The notes under the pieces were generated by a model. The model saw nothing but the letters and a program-made list of their open reading frames with translations. It was not told the DNA's origin and did no database searches. The position numbers were made by a program, and so were the translations under genes. A stretch of DNA of 64,000 nt from Bacteriovorax sp. MedPE-SWde (GTDB lineage: Bacteria; Bdellovibrionota; Bacteriovoracia; Bacteriovoracales; Bacteriovoracaceae), in NCBI GenBank assembly GCA_001874305.1, contig MPCU01000002.1:124001-188000 (forward strand). The letters run 5' to 3'. Position 1 is the first letter of the stretch, and the number at the start of each line of letters is the position of its first letter. Below are positions 26,196-34,132 of the stretch, one piece after another.

Positions 26196-26753
26196 ATGCT
26201 GATACGCAATAAAAAAAGCATGTCATGTTCATATCTCCTCATTTCTAAGGTTAGCGAAGACTTCTATCCCCAAAAGTCAGAAGGATTCCGTCTATCTCGA
26301 AGAGCACTTAAGGATTTAGTGGACTTAGAGAATCTCAATATTGTAAATCACCTCTACATGGAAGATCAGGAATCTACGAAAGTAAGTATCAGTCACACCA
26401 AAGGTCTTGGATGTGCCATGATTTCAAAAGACTCTAAGCTTCAAAGTATTGGAGTCGACATAGAGTGGTCAGATAGAAAGTACAAACCGGCCATAGAAAA
26501 ATACTTTATGAGAGATGAGGACCAAGAGTCATTGTCACTTATTCAGGTCTGGGCATGTAAAGAGGCCGCATATAAAGCACTCTCTCCACTGTATAAAGGA
26601 GAAAAACCACTTGTTCTCAAGGACTTTGTCATTAGAGATGAAAGAATGTTCTTTGAGGGTAGAGATATTGGAGAAGTTAAGGTTGAAGAGCTCTTCTTTG
26701 AAAAAAGAGCTCTCACATTGGCGCAAGCGACTATTTCTTTTTCAGATTACTAA
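26196..26753 (+). CDS. 4'-phosphopantetheinyl transferase superfamily protein
   Basis: Transfers phosphopantetheine from CoA to a carrier-protein serine. About 185 residues, with the two superfamily signatures: IGVDIEWSD (Mg-binding Asp and Glu) and VWACKEAAYKAL (the W/F-x-x-K-E-x-x-x-K motif). SISHTKGLGCAMIS matches the conserved SHT segment. It is most like the Sfp/AcpS-type enzymes used for fatty acid or secondary metabolism; the partner carrier is not encoded here. The start is uncertain (ATG 26196 or ATG 26220, neither with a clear ribosome site). Its end overlaps the convergent aminotransferase by 23 bases. Confidence 0.85.
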   Translation: MLIRNKKSMSCSYLLISKVSEDFYPQKSEGFRLSRRALKDLVDLENLNIVNHLYMEDQESTKVSISHTKGLGCAMISKDSKLQSIGVDIEWSDRKYKPAIEKYFMRDEDQESLSLIQVWACKEAAYKALSPLYKGEKPLVLKDFVIRDERMFFEGRDIGEVKVEELFFEKRALTLAQATISFSDY

Positions 26754-27888
26754 TCGCCTCATTTAAAACCTCATCAGTCTTAGCAAAGCAAAATCTAATA
26801 TACTTCTTTCCATCATCACTATTTAAATAGAATGAAGAAGGTGGAATTGTCGCGACTTTATGCTTTTCAATTAAATGTAAGCAATATGCAATATCATTCA
26901 TCCCATTATCAGGAATAGGACAAAGAACAAAGTATGTCCCCTCTGGAGATATAGGGTCAAAACCAGCATCTTTTAGCCCTTTAATTAGAAGATCCTTCTT
27001 TTTAGAATAGAGCTCTTTAAATTCAGGCAAGTATTCACTTAGTCTATTAAGTCCTTCGGCCATGGCAATCTGGATTGGATGACAAACACTGAAGGTATTG
27101 AATTGATGAATCATACGAAGAGCATGAGTGAGCTCTTTTGGAGCAATTGCCCAACCAATTTTCCATCCCGTATAGCCAAAGGTTTTTCCAGCACTAGAGA
27201 TTGTTATTGTTCTCTCTCTCATTCCTTCAAGTGAGGCAATTGGGATATGCTCTATTTCTCCAAAAGTTAGATGTTCGTAGACTTCATCACTTACAACATA
27301 GACATCCCACTTCTTACAAAGTGCTGCTATTTGCTCAAGCTCTTCTCTATTAAAGACAGTTCCGCTTGGGTTATGAGGCGAATTTAAATACATCATTTTA
27401 GTGTTCTTACTAAATGCTCTTTCCAGTTCTTCAAGTTTAAACCTAAAGCTAGGAGCATGAAGAGTAACGACTTTAGTCGTGGCCTTTGTAAGCTTAATAT
27501 TGGCCAAGTAAGAATCATAGAATGGCTCAAAGACAATAACTTCATCCTCAGGATTTAAAAGAGCAAAGGCAGCACAAAAGAGTGCTTCAGTCGCGCCATT
27601 AAAAACAGTCACCTCAGAATTAGCATCATAAGAGAGACCATAGAAATCTCTAGCATTAGAAGCAATCACCTCTCTTAGCTCAATTCTACCAGGAGAAGGT
27701 GCATATTGATTAATATTAGGAATATCAGAATCAAAGGCCTTAGCGCAGAGATCCTTTAACCAGTTTGGTCCATCAAAGTTTGGAAAACCTTGACCAAGGT
27801 TTACTGCATTGGCCTCGACTGCCTTATGACTAATAGTAGCAAAAATAGATTCTTTAAATGTCTTGAGTTCGTTATTTAATGATTTCAT
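26731..27888 (-). CDS. Class I/II aminotransferase (MtnE/kynurenine-type)
   Basis: 385-residue PLP enzyme with QGFPNFDGP near the N-terminus, LNSPHNPSGTVF, VSDEVYEHLTF and the Schiff-base lysine in SSAGKTFGYTGWKIGW. The QGFPNFD opening is shared with E. coli YbdL and kynurenine/glutamine transaminase K-like enzymes that prefer methionine or aromatic acceptors, so methionine salvage or aromatic transamination is likely. Substrate is not determined. Convergent overlap with the phosphopantetheinyl transferase gene. Upstream of its start is the terminator of the RND pump gene. Confidence 0.88.
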   Translation of the reverse strand: MKSLNNELKTFKESIFATISHKAVEANAVNLGQGFPNFDGPNWLKDLCAKAFDSDIPNINQYAPSPGRIELREVIASNARDFYGLSYDANSEVTVFNGATEALFCAAFALLNPEDEVIVFEPFYDSYLANIKLTKATTKVVTLHAPSFRFKLEELERAFSKNTKMMYLNSPHNPSGTVFNREELEQIAALCKKWDVYVVSDEVYEHLTFGEIEHIPIASLEGMRERTITISSAGKTFGYTGWKIGWAIAPKELTHALRMIHQFNTFSVCHPIQIAMAEGLNRLSEYLPEFKELYSKKKDLLIKGLKDAGFDPISPEGTYFVLCPIPDNGMNDIAYCLHLIEKHKVATIPPSSFYLNSDDGKKYIRFCFAKTDEVLNEAISNLKKK

Positions 27889-27914
27889 TAAATCATTCTT
27901 AGAGAAAGAGAGAA

Positions 27915-27941
27915 GCTCGTCAACCCAAATGGGCGACGAGC
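27915..27941 (-). terminator. Probable terminator of the heavy-metal efflux operon
   Basis: GCTCGTC (27915-27921) pairs with GACGAGC (27935-27941), with an inner CCC/GGG pairing. On the minus strand it follows the czcA stop, and a pyrimidine-rich TTCTCTCTTTCTC tract follows the stem. Confidence 0.65.
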
Positions 27942-27947
27942 AACAAA

Positions 27948-30900
27948 TTATTTACTTGCTTGAAAACCTTTAAAGAAGAAAAGGCGATAAAGACTTGGAA
28001 TAACAATTAATGTGAGAAGAGTTGCTGAAATCATTCCCCCAACAACAACTGTAGCTAATGGACGCTGTACTCCAGCACCTAAACCAGCAGAGAACATCAT
28101 TGGTAAGAATCCAAAGATATCAGTTAATGCCGTCATAAGAACTGGTCTCAGTCTACTCATTGCTCCCTCTTTAACAACTTCATCAGGTGTCTTACCTTCA
28201 GCTTTTAATTTGTTAAAATAGGTCACGAGCACTACTCCATTTAAAATGGATATACCCGATAGAGCAATGAAGCCAACCCCTGCAGAAATACTGAATGGTA
28301 AATCTAGAATCAAAAGAGAAAGAACACCACCAATTAAGGCCATTGGAGCACAAAGAAAAATCAGGGCCACTTGGGCAAAGCTTCTAAATGCAGCATATAG
28401 CATCGCAAGAATGATAATTAGAGAGAGAGGTACAAGAACACCTAGTCTCTTCTTAGCACTTTGAAGGTTTTTAAAAGTTCCACCCCACTCGATATAGTAT
28501 CCAGGAGGAAGCTTAATCTTTTCTTCAACTTTCTTTTGAGCTGTATTTACAAATGTTTCGATATCTCTAGTTTTTGGATTAATGAGAACAGCGATTCTTC
28601 TTGAAGAGTTTTCTCTACTAACAGCTGAAAATGTTTCGGTAAAAGAAATCTTTGCAATCTTATGAATTGGCAGAGTATGCCCTTCAGATATTGCAACAGG
28701 AAGATTTCTTACAATATCGATATCCTTTCTCTCATCTTCAGAAAGACGAGTTACAAGAGGATACTTCTTTACGCCTTCATAAATAAAGCCAACTTCTTTT
28801 CCACCAATTGCAGTTTCAATACTATCTAATACAGGTCTTGCCGTAACACCGAGCTCTGATAGAATTTCAAGCCTTGGCTCATACTGAAGTAAAGGTGATT
28901 TCCCCTTAGATTCAGACTCAACTTCTCCAGCTCCTTCAACAGAGCCAATGACCTCTGCGACTTCTTTGGAAATCTCTATAAGTTTATCAAGATCTTCACC
29001 AAAAACCTTTGCAGAAACACTTGCTCGTGTCCCCTCTAGAAGTTCATTAAACCTTAGCTCAACCGGTTGAGAAACCATCAGAACCTGACCAGGAACACTT
29101 TCATCAAGCTTTAGCTTAATCGCTTCAATCAGATCTTTCTTAGATTGAATCTTAGATTCTATAGGCCAATCCTCTCTATCTTTTAACATAACATAAGAAT
29201 CAGAAATATTAACACCCATTGGGTCTGTTGCAACTTCAGCTGCACCAGTTCTAGCAAAGACATTCTTTACTTGAGGAAATGTTAGAATCATTCGTTCAGA
29301 GATTTTTTGTAATTCAATTGAGTTGCTTGTACTGATATCTGCTGGTCTAATGAATTGAACAGCGATATCCCCTTCATCTAGCTGTGGAATAAATTCAGAA
29401 CCCATTTGAGTAAATAAAACTGCTCCAAGAACTATTGAAAAAACCCCAATTCCAAGAACAAAAGTTTTAAACTTCAATGCTAAATCAAGAACAGGAGCAA
29501 AACACTTTTCTGCAACTCTCATTAAGAATGGCTTAACATCTCTTGTCTCACCTGAAAGAAAAGTTGCCGCTAAGGCAGGAACAAGAGTAAACGAAAGCAC
29601 TAGTGCCGACACAAGCGCCATTATAAATGTAGTGGCCATTGGACCAAACATCTTACCTTCAACCCCTGTTAGAGCAAATAGAGGAATGAAAACGACAACA
29701 ACAATTAACTCTCCAAACCCTGCGGCCTGACGAATTTCAATTGCGGCACCTATAACCTCTTTAGTTATTTCTTCTCGTGTTAGTGCCCTACCAAGAGCTT
29801 CACCACGTTTTTGTATTCGATGCACACAGTTTTCAATAACAATAACTGCTCCATCAACAATGATACCAAAATCAAGTGCCCCTAAGCTCATTAGGTTACC
29901 TGAAACTCCCTGCCACTTCATAAGAATAAATGTGATAAGAAGAGAGATTGGAATAACGATTGAAGTAATTAGAGCAGCACGAGGGTTACCAACAAGGACA
30001 ACAAGAAAGAGAATAACAAGACCAGCACCCATTAGTAGATTATGCTCTACTGTAGCTAGGGTCTTATTTACCATATTGGATCTGTCGTAAAGAACCTTTA
30101 CCTTAACCCAGTCTGGAAGATCTTTTTTAATCGCCTCTAGTTTATCAGCTACGCTAATAGAAACTGAGCGACTATTGGCACCAAGTAGCATAAATGCAGT
30201 TCCAACAACAGACTCTTCACCATTTACTGTGGCAGCACCTGTTCGGTTATCCTTATCGATTCCAACTGAAGCAATATCCTTGATTTTAATAGTATCTAAA
30301 CTTGAAAGTTTCTTTACTACGACATGATTTACATCTTTTATATTTTTTAAAAGCCCTACACCACGAACAAGTAATTGCTCACCTGTTTGTTGAATGTATC
30401 CACCACCAACATTGGCGTTAGTTGATTCTATGGCATCCTTAATATCGTCAAAATCAATAGCGTACTTATTCATCTTAATAATATTGGGTCTTATGAAAAT
30501 CTTCTTTTCATGACCACCAATAGTATTAATCTCCGTAACACCTTTAACAGTTAGAAGCCTCGGTTTAATCGTCCACTCTTGAATTGAGCGCAACTCCATA
30601 AGCTGTAGAAGTCTTTTTTCATCATCAGTTTCAACATTCTTCGCTTCAACTGAATAATGAAAAATCTCCCCAAGACCTGTACTTATTGGCCCCATTTCAG
30701 GAGTCATCCCTGGTGGTAACTCGATATTTTGAAGCTTTTCAGAAACAAGCTGTCTCGCTTTAAAAATATCTGCACCATCTTGAAAGATAACTGTTACTTG
30801 CGAAATACCGTAGCGTGAAATTGAGCGTATATTTAAGACGTCAGGTAACCCATTCATTGATGACTCAATTGGATACGTTACCATTCTCTCAATTTCTTCA

Positions 30901-31073
30901 GGGACAAGCCCCTTAACAGGAGTATTGATTTGAACTTGAGTATTTGTAATATCAGGAACGGCATCAATAGATAGCTCCTGAAATGATTTTAAACCTGCAA
31001 TTATAAGTATTCCCGTCACAAGGAAGACGAAGAGTCTATTCCTCACTGAGAACTCGATTATTTTATTAATCAT
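27948..31073 (-). CDS. Heavy-metal efflux RND pump, CzcA/CusA family
   Basis: Inner-membrane proton-driven pump subunit of a tripartite metal exporter. At 1041 residues it has the family length and topology: one N-terminal membrane segment, a large periplasmic loop, membrane segments 2-6, a second loop and segments 8-12. The acidic proton-relay motif DFGIIVDGAVIVIEN is in segment 4. The opening sequence FSVRNRLFVFLV and LSIDAVPDITNTQVQINT are typical of the HME subfamily. It is the last gene of an operon with a short adaptor and an outer-membrane factor. Whether it exports Cu/Ag or Zn/Co/Cd is not clear. Confidence 0.95.
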   Translation of the reverse strand: MINKIIEFSVRNRLFVFLVTGILIIAGLKSFQELSIDAVPDITNTQVQINTPVKGLVPEEIERMVTYPIESSMNGLPDVLNIRSISRYGISQVTVIFQDGADIFKARQLVSEKLQNIELPPGMTPEMGPISTGLGEIFHYSVEAKNVETDDEKRLLQLMELRSIQEWTIKPRLLTVKGVTEINTIGGHEKKIFIRPNIIKMNKYAIDFDDIKDAIESTNANVGGGYIQQTGEQLLVRGVGLLKNIKDVNHVVVKKLSSLDTIKIKDIASVGIDKDNRTGAATVNGEESVVGTAFMLLGANSRSVSISVADKLEAIKKDLPDWVKVKVLYDRSNMVNKTLATVEHNLLMGAGLVILFLVVLVGNPRAALITSIVIPISLLITFILMKWQGVSGNLMSLGALDFGIIVDGAVIVIENCVHRIQKRGEALGRALTREEITKEVIGAAIEIRQAAGFGELIVVVVFIPLFALTGVEGKMFGPMATTFIMALVSALVLSFTLVPALAATFLSGETRDVKPFLMRVAEKCFAPVLDLALKFKTFVLGIGVFSIVLGAVLFTQMGSEFIPQLDEGDIAVQFIRPADISTSNSIELQKISERMILTFPQVKNVFARTGAAEVATDPMGVNISDSYVMLKDREDWPIESKIQSKKDLIEAIKLKLDESVPGQVLMVSQPVELRFNELLEGTRASVSAKVFGEDLDKLIEISKEVAEVIGSVEGAGEVESESKGKSPLLQYEPRLEILSELGVTARPVLDSIETAIGGKEVGFIYEGVKKYPLVTRLSEDERKDIDIVRNLPVAISEGHTLPIHKIAKISFTETFSAVSRENSSRRIAVLINPKTRDIETFVNTAQKKVEEKIKLPPGYYIEWGGTFKNLQSAKKRLGVLVPLSLIIILAMLYAAFRSFAQVALIFLCAPMALIGGVLSLLILDLPFSISAGVGFIALSGISILNGVVLVTYFNKLKAEGKTPDEVVKEGAMSRLRPVLMTALTDIFGFLPMMFSAGLGAGVQRPLATVVVGGMISATLLTLIVIPSLYRLFFFKGFQASK

Positions 31074-31083
31074 TTAATTCTCC

Positions 31084-31839
31084 TTAGTGAGAGTGTCCGT
31101 ATTCAGACTTATCAGTTGAGTAGACATCAGAAACTCTAAGTAGTGATACTCCTTTAGTAACAATCTGATCTCCAAAGTTAAGATCTTTTACAGAAATAAC
31201 CATAGTCTTAGACTTCTTGTTATTCTTGATTACTTTAGCGTTTAAGAACTTAAAGAAACCATCTTTAAACCTATATACGCCAACAAGGTTCTTTGACTTC
31301 ACTACTGTACTTGATGCTACTGTTAGCTTATTTCCCGAAACAGATTTGAGCTCAAGTTTGAGATTTTGGATTGCGATAGAAGATAACTTAAAACCTAGTT
31401 TCTCATCAACTTTTACAATGGCCTTACCAGCGCCAATTGCCTTTCCACCACCATGACCGTGGCCATGTCCGTGATCGTCTTCTCCTCCATGATCATCATG
31501 ACCTTTGTGGTCATCGTGCCCAGAGTGATCAGCATGCTTTTCTTTAGTTCCATGATCATGACCTTTATGTCCTTTATCATGATCATGACCCTTGTCTTCA
31601 TCGATACTTGCATGTCCATGATCTGAATGGTCATCATGTCCTTCATGACTACCGTGGGCATGCCCGTGAGAATCTTTCTTTTTCTTCTTCTTATTTTTTT
31701 TCTTTTTTACATCTTTCTTTTTATCTAAGGACTCATGAGCTTCATGGTCGTGATTATGTCCGGCTTCACCCGCAGCAAAACTAGCTGAAGAGATAAAAAG
31801 AGACATTATAACTGTCGTTACTATATTGCTTAATTTCAT
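31084..31839 (-). CDS. Short His-rich periplasmic adaptor-like protein of the metal efflux operon
   Basis: 251 residues: a signal peptide (to about 22), a Lys-rich patch (DVKKKKNKKKKKK), then about 90 residues dominated by His, Asp and Gly (GHDDHSDHGHAS and similar), and a beta-rich C-terminal domain (about 140-250) resembling the last domain of CzcB/CusB adaptors (VVKSKNLVGVYRFKDGFFKF, FGDQIVTKGVSLLRVSDVYS). It ends in GHSH. The alpha-hairpin and lipoyl domains of normal adaptors (usually 350-500 residues) are absent. It starts just before the OMF stop, so it is translationally coupled. It probably binds metal in the periplasm and contacts the pump. Confidence 0.75.
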   Translation of the reverse strand: MKLSNIVTTVIMSLFISSASFAAGEAGHNHDHEAHESLDKKKDVKKKKNKKKKKKDSHGHAHGSHEGHDDHSDHGHASIDEDKGHDHDKGHKGHDHGTKEKHADHSGHDDHKGHDDHGGEDDHGHGHGHGGGKAIGAGKAIVKVDEKLGFKLSSIAIQNLKLELKSVSGNKLTVASSTVVKSKNLVGVYRFKDGFFKFLNAKVIKNNKKSKTMVISVKDLNFGDQIVTKGVSLLRVSDVYSTDKSEYGHSH

Positions 31840-33065
31840 AGAATTTCCTTTTTCATTAGTTCACCAGAGAAGTTATAAATATTCCAAAGTGCTTCAACCG
31901 CACCAACTTCAAACTCATTTCGAGTCATAGAATATTCAATTAGCTGTCTGTGGGATTCAATTACCATTGCTGTAGAGATGATCCCTCTTTTAAAGAGAGA
32001 CTCTACTTTCTTATGTTTCATATCAAGAGACGTGTTATTCGCCATAACCTTTAGAGATGAAACATATTTATTATATTGTGCCTTCCAAGAATAGAGATCA
32101 AGATTTGCTTCTTTCTTTGCTTTATTAAAAGTAAATCTTGCAGATTCAAGAGCAACTCTTGCACGGGCCTTAGCAGCTCCGTTTCTATTAAATAAAGGCA
32201 GATCAAAGCTTATCGCTACTCCGGCCTTCTTAACCGTTTCATCTTCTTTATCCATTTCAAAAGTAGGACCGACTCTAAGATTTGTATACGCCTGGCCTCT
32301 TTCCTGCTCTAAACGAGCAACTTGAAGATCAGTTAACTTCTTAGCGTATCTCAGCTTAGAAAAGCTAAGCCCTTCTACAGAGTCTATCTTGGCGAGTTTG
32401 AGGTTTAGGTTTAATTTCTTTGGAAGCGCCGAGTTCGTAATTTCACAATCCCTACCAGAGAAGAAACCGAGGTGGTTTTTAAGATATGTTCTATCGACTT
32501 TGAGATTCGCCAGTTTCAATCTATAGTCACTTATAACTAACTCAAGAGTTTCTCTTTCAACCTGTTGCTCAGGAGATAATGAAGATCTCTTTGAGAGTTT
32601 CCTATGAATTCTCTTAAAAGCATCAAGAGATTCAACATAGAGAGGAATTACTTCGTTTAAATGTTTTAACTCATAGAGATTTTTAACTATTTTGATTATC
32701 AGCATTTCTGATTCATAAGCAGTTAGAGACTTCAAGGCCCCGACTTCTTCTTTCGCCGCTTTTACACGGGCACTTCTCTTTCCACCTAACTCTATTGTCT
32801 GCATGAGCTTAACAGAAGTAGTATAGTGTGAACCTTCATCAAGATTCGATATCCCCTCAATTTCAACTTCAGGGTTAATCAGCTTATTAGCTGCATCTAT
32901 ATTTAACTTGGCCATTTCCACTTCTCTTGCTTTCTTTATAAGAGAGGGATGATTTACTTTGATGGCGCTTAGAAGCTCATTAGCATTTCTATATGTGCAT
33001 TTTTGTGCTGCAAATACAGATGACGTAAGTAGGCTTAAGGCGACCATGCCCTTAAAAAAAGACAT
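31836..33065 (-). CDS. TolC-like outer-membrane factor, CzcC family
   Basis: Outer-membrane channel subunit of the metal efflux complex: 409 residues with signal peptide (MSFFKGMVALSLLTSSVFA) and two long helical repeats typical of the OEP family, with INPEVEIEG and FDLPLFNRNGAAKARARVALESA (the second-repeat signature region). It is somewhat shorter than TolC but normal for CzcC/CusC-like proteins in this group. The gene overlaps the adaptor gene by four bases and follows a small cysteine-containing exported protein gene. Confidence 0.9.
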   Translation of the reverse strand: MSFFKGMVALSLLTSSVFAAQKCTYRNANELLSAIKVNHPSLIKKAREVEMAKLNIDAANKLINPEVEIEGISNLDEGSHYTTSVKLMQTIELGGKRSARVKAAKEEVGALKSLTAYESEMLIIKIVKNLYELKHLNEVIPLYVESLDAFKRIHRKLSKRSSLSPEQQVERETLELVISDYRLKLANLKVDRTYLKNHLGFFSGRDCEITNSALPKKLNLNLKLAKIDSVEGLSFSKLRYAKKLTDLQVARLEQERGQAYTNLRVGPTFEMDKEDETVKKAGVAISFDLPLFNRNGAAKARARVALESARFTFNKAKKEANLDLYSWKAQYNKYVSSLKVMANNTSLDMKHKKVESLFKRGIISTAMVIESHRQLIEYSMTRNEFEVGAVEALWNIYNFSGELMKKEIL

Positions 33066-33111
33066 AACTTCTCCAGTTTTAGGATTTTAATTTTTACTTA
33101 ATTTGAATTTA

Positions 33112-33456
33112 CTATGAGTGTATTGGTGGTCGAAGACCAGGGTCAAGAGAAGGCATATTGTAGTGGTTATTAAAGATCCAAGAGATGGAACTTCTAGAAA
33201 CCATAGGCCCTTTAAGAGATATTTTTTGAGATACTTTTGTAAGATTATGTAAACCTACACAGAAATGTAGGCAATGCTCTTCATCAGAGCACTCTGTATC
33301 AGCACAACTATGTGTTTCATAGATTGTTGCTGTTTGAACTTCTTTAGTGATTGATTGCTCAGTATTAGAAACTTCGTGCAAAGACTCTTCTAGCTCCATA
33401 AACGACGAGCTAAAAAATGAGAATATAGCGAATGTTAATACTAGAGTTTTTAACAT
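33112..33456 (-). CDS. Small exported Cys-rich protein leading the metal efflux operon
   Basis: 114 residues with an N-terminal signal segment and a Cys/His-rich stretch (CADTECSDEEHCLHFCVGLH), which could bind metal. It ends with PSLDPGLRPPI. Its position as first gene before the outer-membrane factor, and its general shape, resemble small CzcI/DUF2946-like proteins found ahead of czcCBA genes, but I cannot assign the family. It is probably exported and metal-responsive or metal-buffering. Confidence 0.62.
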   Translation of the reverse strand: MLKTLVLTFAIFSFFSSSFMELEESLHEVSNTEQSITKEVQTATIYETHSCADTECSDEEHCLHFCVGLHNLTKVSQKISLKGPMVSRSSISWIFNNHYNMPSLDPGLRPPIHS

Positions 33457-33558
33457 AGGTTTAATTTAGCATATGAATATGTTCAAGGGTAGCTATTTTC
33501 TGTTAACTTTCTGTAAAGAAGATAGCTAACCCTCTAGATTTAGATAATTTAAGAGATC

Positions 33559-34017
33559 TTACTTCTTTGCAAGGTAGGCCTTAAGCTCACCTAGTCCACG
33601 CTGCTCTCTCTTTAAACGAGATGCTTTTTTAAGTTTATCTAGCTCTTTTGCGCTACAGATATCTTTCTTTGGTCCAGATTGTGAACCTGCAAATCTCTTA
33701 GTCGTCGTGTAATTAGTCTCAGCAGCTTCACTAGCTTTTAGAGTTCTACCGTCAACAACTCGCCCATCTAAATATGCAATTGCCTTATCAGCTTCTTTTG
33801 CTTTTAGCATTTTTACAAATGCGATTCCCTTGCTCTTTTCACTACCTGGCTCTGTAATAAGATTAACATCTCTTACTTTTCCAAACTTAGAGAAGATCCC
33901 GTGAAGGTCTTTCTTAGTTACTTTATAACGAAGGTTTCCAACGTAAACAGTCTTACCTTTTGGTTGGTAATTACTTTCACCTGGTCTTGTAAATCTTTGG
34001 ATTGGTTTTTTTTCCAT
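33559..34017 (-). CDS. Single-RRM RNA-binding protein
   Basis: 152 residues from the ATG at 34017, which has GAGGACAC upstream; a longer frame starts at 34071. One RNA-recognition motif occupies about residues 20-100, with RNP2 VYVGNL and RNP1-like KGIAFVKM. Basic flanks follow and the C-terminal 50 residues are Lys/Arg-rich. Bacterial RRM proteins are best known from cyanobacteria and some proteobacteria, where they bind RNA in the cytoplasm. It stands alone on this strand. A possible hairpin lies downstream at 33491-33527. Confidence 0.88.
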   Translation of the reverse strand: MEKKPIQRFTRPGESNYQPKGKTVYVGNLRYKVTKKDLHGIFSKFGKVRDVNLITEPGSEKSKGIAFVKMLKAKEADKAIAYLDGRVVDGRTLKASEAAETNYTTTKRFAGSQSGPKKDICSAKELDKLKKASRLKREQRGLGELKAYLAKK

Positions 34018-34132
34018 TTTCTGTGTCCTCAATAATGCGAATTTCGCCCCAACGTAACACCTTGTGCCCAAGATAGCTATGGCCCTAGTAAAAATTACTT
34101 CGAATTACCGAGAACAAGTTAATGAAAATGGC

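Noticed and set aside
31413-31839. Tandem-repeat-like DNA in the His-rich adaptor gene and open antisense frames there
   Set aside because: The repetition follows from biased His/Asp/Gly codons in one reading frame; the antisense and alternate frames are shadows without ribosome sites.
33491-33527. Hairpin between the RRM gene and the small Cys protein gene
   Set aside because: AGCTATTTTC and GAAGATAGCT pair with one wobble across a 17-base loop but no T-run follows; too weak to list as a terminator, mentioned only in the RRM entry.
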